Shown here in pieces: positions 6,218 to 8,820 of a stretch of DNA of 8,820 nucleotides. The DNA is from DAONLM01 sp035406685. GTDB lineage: Bacteria > Spirochaetota > GWE2-31-10 > MWDO01. The notes beneath the pieces were generated by a model, which was given only the letters and a program-made list of their open reading frames with translations, did not search any database and had not been told where the DNA came from. The position numbers and the translations under genes are program-made. Position 1 is the stretch's first letter. Every line of letters starts with the position of its first letter. The DNA is taken from NCBI GenBank assembly GCA_035406685.1, contig DAONLM010000121.1, forward strand, positions 1-8,820, given 5' to 3'.

Positions 6218-8209
6218 ATGAATAAATTTAAAGTGGTCTCAGAGTTTGGTCCTGCTGGTGATCAGCAAAAGGCAATAGATACTCTTGTAGAAAATATATT
6301 AGCAGGCAAAAAAAATCTTACTCTTTTAGGTGTTACTGGATCAGGTAAGACCTTTACAATGGCAAAGGTTATTGAAAGTATAAATAGACCGGCTCTCATA
6401 ATGTCTCATAATAAGACTCTTGCTGCTCAACTATATCGCGAGTTTAAAGATTTTTTTCCAGAAAATGCTGTGGAATACTTTGTCAGTTATTATGACTACT
6501 ATCAGCCAGAGGCTTATGTTGTTGAAAAAGATCTTTATATAGAAAAAGATGCAGATATAAATGAAGAGATTGATATGATGAGACTTTCAGCAACAAGTGC
6601 TCTTATGGAGAGAAATGATGTAATAATTGTTGCAACAGTCTCCTGTATATATGGGCTGGGTAATCCAGAAGATTACAGGGAACAGAGTATCAATATTCGT
6701 ACTGGGATGTTTTTTGATAGAGAAGATTTTATTAAAAAGTTAATAAACATTCAATACAATCGTGATGATAATATATTTCAAAGAGGCAGTTTTAGAGTAA
6801 AGGGGGATGTTATTGATATATTTCCAGCCTATGCAAAGAGTGGTTTCAGGATAGAATTTTTTGGAGATGAGATAGAGAGGATTCAGAGATTTGACATAAT
6901 AAACAATAAGATCACAGATAAACTTGAAAAACTTACAATATTTCCAGCAAAGCATTTTGTTACATCAAAAGAGACTTTAAACAGGGTAATACCACAGATA
7001 AAAGAAGAACTCGAATTTCGATGTAATGAACTAATTAAAATGGGCAAAGATCTTGAAGCAAAAAGATTAAGAACAAAAACAGAGTATGATCTTGATATGC
7101 TAATGGAGATTGGATATTGTAAAGGTATAGAAAATTATTCAAGATATTTTTCCGGTAGAAAAGAGGGAGATAGACCCTCTACTTTAATAGATTTTTTCCC
7201 AAAAGATTTTATAACATTCATAGATGAATCCCATGTTACAATTCCACAAATAGGTGGTATGTATGAAGGTGATAGAGCAAGAAAATTGAGTCTTATAGAA
7301 TATGGATTTAGACTCCCTTCTGCTCTTGATAACAGACCTCTCTATTTTAATGAGTTTGAATCTCTTATGAATCAGACAGTATATGTCTCAGCAACTCCGG
7401 GAGAATATGAAAGAAGAGTATCAGAAGTAATAGTAGAGCAGCTTATAAGGCCTACTGGACTCGTTGATCCAGTTATTGTTGTAAAACCAACAGAGAATCA
7501 AATGGATGATCTGATGAATGAAGCAGATATTGTTATTAAGAGGGGTGAGAGAGTTTTGATAACGACTCTTACAAAAAAAATGGCCGAGGATCTAACAGAG
7601 TATTTTGCAGAAAAGGGATTTAAGGTAAGATATCTTCATAGTGAGATAGAGACCATAGAAAGGGTAGAAATTATTCAGGCACTAAGAGCAAAAGAGTTTG
7701 ATATTCTTATTGGGATAAATCTATTAAGAGAAGGGCTGGATCTGCCAGAAGTATCATTGATTGCAATTCTTGATGCAGATAAGGTAGGATTCTTAAGGTC
7801 AACCACATCTTTAATACAGATAATAGGAAGAGCGGCAAGAAACATTAATGGTAGAGTAATAATGTATGCAGATAGAATGTCGGATGCAATGAAAGAGGCA
7901 ATAGATGAGACAAATAGAAGAAGAAGTATTCAGCTAAAATATAACGAGCAAAATAATATTACCCCTAAAACAATTATAAAGAAAGTAGAGGCGATTTTAG
8001 AAAGGAAGAAGAATCTTGAGATAAAAGAAGAAAAGGAAGATATTGAGATTTTACAAAAAAGATTTAATCTATTGAATCCAGAAGAGAGAAAAGAGTATAT
8101 AAAGATATTAGAAAAAAATATGCTTGAATGTGCCAAAAATTTAGAATTTGAAAAGGCAGCCTTAATAAGAGATGAGATTTTTAAAATAAAGAATGAATTT
8201 TTAAAATAA
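6218..8209 (+). CDS. uvrB: excinuclease ABC subunit B (UvrB)
   Basis: This is the DNA-damage verification helicase-like subunit of nucleotide-excision repair. It receives damaged DNA from UvrA and recruits UvrC. The 663 residues are full length. Visible are Walker A GVTGSGKT (38-45), the beta-hairpin that inserts between DNA strands (SYYDYYQPEAYV, about 90-101), VSCIYGLGNPEDY (141-153), DESH (336-339), helicase motif SATPGEYE (391-398), GINLLREGLDLPEVSL (499-514), QIIGRAARN (534-542) and the C-terminal UVR motif for UvrC/UvrA contact (ECAKNLEFEKAALIRDEI, about 637-654). The usual DADKEGFLRS reads DADKVGFLRS here (Val523), a mild variation in an otherwise complete protein. The ATG at 6218 fits the family N-terminus (FKVVSEFGPAGDQQKAI), but no Shine-Dalgarno precedes it. 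It stands alone, divergent from the lipoprotein gene; no uvrA or uvrC is in the window. Confidence 0.97.
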   Translation: MNKFKVVSEFGPAGDQQKAIDTLVENILAGKKNLTLLGVTGSGKTFTMAKVIESINRPALIMSHNKTLAAQLYREFKDFFPENAVEYFVSYYDYYQPEAYVVEKDLYIEKDADINEEIDMMRLSATSALMERNDVIIVATVSCIYGLGNPEDYREQSINIRTGMFFDREDFIKKLINIQYNRDDNIFQRGSFRVKGDVIDIFPAYAKSGFRIEFFGDEIERIQRFDIINNKITDKLEKLTIFPAKHFVTSKETLNRVIPQIKEELEFRCNELIKMGKDLEAKRLRTKTEYDLDMLMEIGYCKGIENYSRYFSGRKEGDRPSTLIDFFPKDFITFIDESHVTIPQIGGMYEGDRARKLSLIEYGFRLPSALDNRPLYFNEFESLMNQTVYVSATPGEYERRVSEVIVEQLIRPTGLVDPVIVVKPTENQMDDLMNEADIVIKRGERVLITTLTKKMAEDLTEYFAEKGFKVRYLHSEIETIERVEIIQALRAKEFDILIGINLLREGLDLPEVSLIAILDADKVGFLRSTTSLIQIIGRAARNINGRVIMYADRMSDAMKEAIDETNRRRSIQLKYNEQNNITPKTIIKKVEAILERKKNLEIKEEKEDIEILQKRFNLLNPEERKEYIKILEKNMLECAKNLEFEKAALIRDEIFKIKNEFLK

Positions 8210-8274
8210 TGATAAAAATAGAAATTAAAAATAGTTATTTTACGACATATCTACTAAGTTCTTATCTAAATTAA
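8209..8274 (+). CDS. 21-codon ORF overlapping the uvrB stop (doubtful)
   Basis: The uvrB stop TAA and an ATG share a base (TAATG at 8207-8211), an arrangement typical of translational coupling. The frame runs MIKIEIKNSYFTTYLLSSYLN and stops at 8272-8274. It is too short to assign. It could be the surviving head of a gene that once followed uvrB and was broken when the region decayed, or pure coincidence. The second is more likely. Confidence 0.12.
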   Translation: MIKIEIKNSYFTTYLLSSYLN

Positions 8275-8367
8275 GAAGGAAGTCAAATTTTAGTTTATGA
8301 TTAATTTAACAGGTGGATATCCCCTTTACTAAAATATAGGGATATTTACTTTAGCACTACGACATAT
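8241..8367 (+). repeat. direct repeat TACGACATAT, two copies 117 bases apart
   Basis: The 10-mer TACGACATAT occurs at 8241-8250 and 8358-8367. The second copy runs into the palindrome GACATATGTC (8361-8370). The sequence between them is not itself repeated. The copies could flank a small insertion or be two binding sites, or be chance. An exact 10-base match containing two CG/AC steps is somewhat unexpected in DNA this rich in A/T. Confidence 0.35.
8315..8345. repeat. inverted repeat ATATCCC...GGGATAT
   Basis: ATATCCC (8317-8323) and GGGATAT (8339-8345) are exact inverse copies around a 15-base AT-rich loop. The left arm lies within GGATATCCCC, which matches the liv leader (156-165), and the similarity continues loosely into AAATA. 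It could be a hairpin in RNA, a binding site for a dimeric protein, or part of a mobile-element end. Confidence 0.4.
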
Positions 8368-8448
8368 GTCAAATATTTTTTATAAGAAATAAAATTTATG
8401 TTATATTAAACTAACTTTGTCATAATAAAATTCATATCATTTTTAAAC

Positions 8449-8470
8449 ATCGATAGTTATATCGATTTTT
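8449..8470 (+). terminator. hairpin ATCGATA-GTTA-TATCGAT followed by T residues
   Basis: A 7-bp perfect stem (8449-8455 with 8460-8466) and a 4-base loop are followed by TTTT at 8467-8470. The stem has only two G-C pairs, so as an intrinsic terminator it is weak. On the plus strand it lies 240 bases after uvrB. On the minus strand it lies 28 bases after the transposase-remnant stop, but the run of T there is poorer. It may serve either direction. Confidence 0.35.
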
Positions 8471-8493
8471 CATTCTTTAATGGTACCTACCAC

Positions 8494-8772
8494 TTATTCT
8501 ACTATTGTTATTTTTTTATTGATTATTTTTTCATTGAGATTAAGTTTATCAAATATCTCCTTTTGGAAATCATTTGGCTTGCTTGTATTTCTTATATAGA
8601 TTGTTTTATTGTCTTTTGTTGCCCTTGATACAGTTGATAACACCATTCTGCTAAAATGCTTTCTTATTCTTTGCATAGGCCCTTTTAGAGTTCTATAAAA
8701 CTCCACAAGCCTGTAATAGACAAAAATGTTATCTGAATATTTGTTTTTCTTTTTAATTTCTTTTATATATAT
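8494..8772 (-). pseudogene. internally deleted IS1634-like (IS4-group) transposase remnant
   Basis: The minus-strand frame is open from 8790 to a TAA at 8494-8496. Its first part, YIKEIKKKNKYSDN followed by IFVYYRLVEFYRTLKGPMQR, resembles the N-terminus of IS1634-type DDE transposases (pattern 'YYRLVESYRT-KGPRQR'). Its second part, TKDNKTIYIRNTSKPNDFQ followed by KEIFDKLNL and a basic tail, resembles the C-terminus of the same family (pattern 'DGktIhIRk-t-P---QkeIydaLgl'). In between, the catalytic DDE core of roughly 400 residues or more is absent, with the junction near GPMQR/IRKHF (about 8660-8675). The family start codon appears to be ATA (8772-8770); the nearest usable start is GTG at 8706. 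It therefore cannot encode an active transposase. Family recall is from memory; the N/C arrangement is the stronger point. Confidence 0.6.
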
Positions 8773-8794
8773 CCAAAAAACTATAGTTTGTCAA
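8766..8794 (-). promoter_or_regulatory. promoter-like sequence ahead of the transposase remnant
   Basis: On the minus strand TTGACA (8794-8789) is followed after 17 bases by TATATA (8771-8766), a perfect -35 with a partial -10 match. It overlaps the presumed original start of the transposase frame, so it would produce an mRNA beginning inside the remnant. It may be a leftover of the element's own promoter or chance. Confidence 0.3.
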
Positions 8795-8820
8795 AAATCC
8801 ACATTAAACAAAAGATATCA

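Larger units (their letters stand above)
8210..8493. other. non-coding, repeat-rich spacer after uvrB
   Basis: There is no convincing gene on either strand in these 284 bases. They hold two copies of TACGACATAT (8241-8250 and 8358-8367), an inverted repeat TTCTTA/TAAGAA (8259-8264, 8272-8277), GGATATCCCC (8315-8324), the inverted repeat ATATCCC/GGGATAT (8317-8323, 8339-8345), a 10-base palindrome GACATATGTC (8361-8370), and the ATCGATA/TATCGAT hairpin (8449-8466). Lying between uvrB and a transposase remnant, this may include the end of a decayed mobile element. No tRNA or rRNA structure was recognised. Confidence 0.5.

Noticed and set aside
8241..8370. CRISPR-like or tandem repeat array
   Set aside because: There are only two copies of a 10-mer, 117 bases apart, with no regular spacing or further units.
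8343..8372. Minus-strand promoter TTGACA (8372-8367) in the post-uvrB spacer
   Set aside because: The -10 at the right distance (TAAATA-like) is poor and no minus-strand gene follows; it would only read antisense into uvrB.
8210..8493. tRNA, rRNA or riboswitch in the longest spacer
   Set aside because: The region is almost all A/T, with no cloverleaf, no CCA end and no conserved RNA motif that I recognise.

Overview
The window is a chromosomal stretch of a very AT-rich bacterium. Arg codons are mostly AGA, Ile is often ATA, and the intergenic DNA is close to all A/T. A protein with a lipobox that departs from the usual one, a secreted peptidoglycan-type peptidase and a branched-chain amino acid importer suggest an anaerobe with an outer envelope. 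A low-GC spirochaete-like lineage is my weak guess (inference; the relaxed lipobox is the main hint). Nothing here fixes the phylum.

Layout. (1) Positions 1-190 hold the possible 3' end of an upstream gene and a perfect TTGACA-N17-TATAAT promoter. The promoter's ~55-nt leader carries the palindrome GGGATATCCC. (2) Positions 191-3540 are a tightly packed plus-strand operon, livH-livM-livG-livF, whose genes overlap by 4, 4 and 8 bases. It encodes the two permeases and two ATPases of a HAAT/Liv-type importer. No substrate-binding protein gene lies in the window. (3) Positions 3544-6093, minus strand, are a two-gene operon read from an extended -10 promoter at about 6136-6163. A beta-propeller (LVIVD-like) putative lipoprotein comes first. 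Three bases later comes a secreted protein joining an M14 carboxypeptidase-like domain to an M15B/VanY D,D-carboxypeptidase-like domain, with both sets of catalytic residues intact. Its stop codon is 3 bases from the livF stop (convergent). (4) Positions 6218-8209 encode a complete UvrB, read divergently from the lipoprotein, with no visible Shine-Dalgarno. (5) Positions 8210-8493 are non-coding and contain several short repeats and palindromes. (6) Positions 8494-8790, minus strand, hold what I read as an internally deleted IS1634-like transposase. Its N-terminal and C-terminal pieces are joined without the catalytic core, and the start codon is lost.

How the genes fit together. The Liv proteins form one membrane complex for uptake of branched-chain (or related) amino acids or amides. 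The lipoprotein/peptidase pair is probably exported to the cell surface or periplasm and acts on peptidoglycan stem peptides or similar peptides. UvrB is housekeeping nucleotide-excision repair. I see no defence system, CRISPR array, RNA gene or clearly new multi-gene system. The points most worth a second look are the two-peptidase fusion, the transposase deletion derivative with the repeat-rich DNA beside it, and the recurring GGATATCCC motif.
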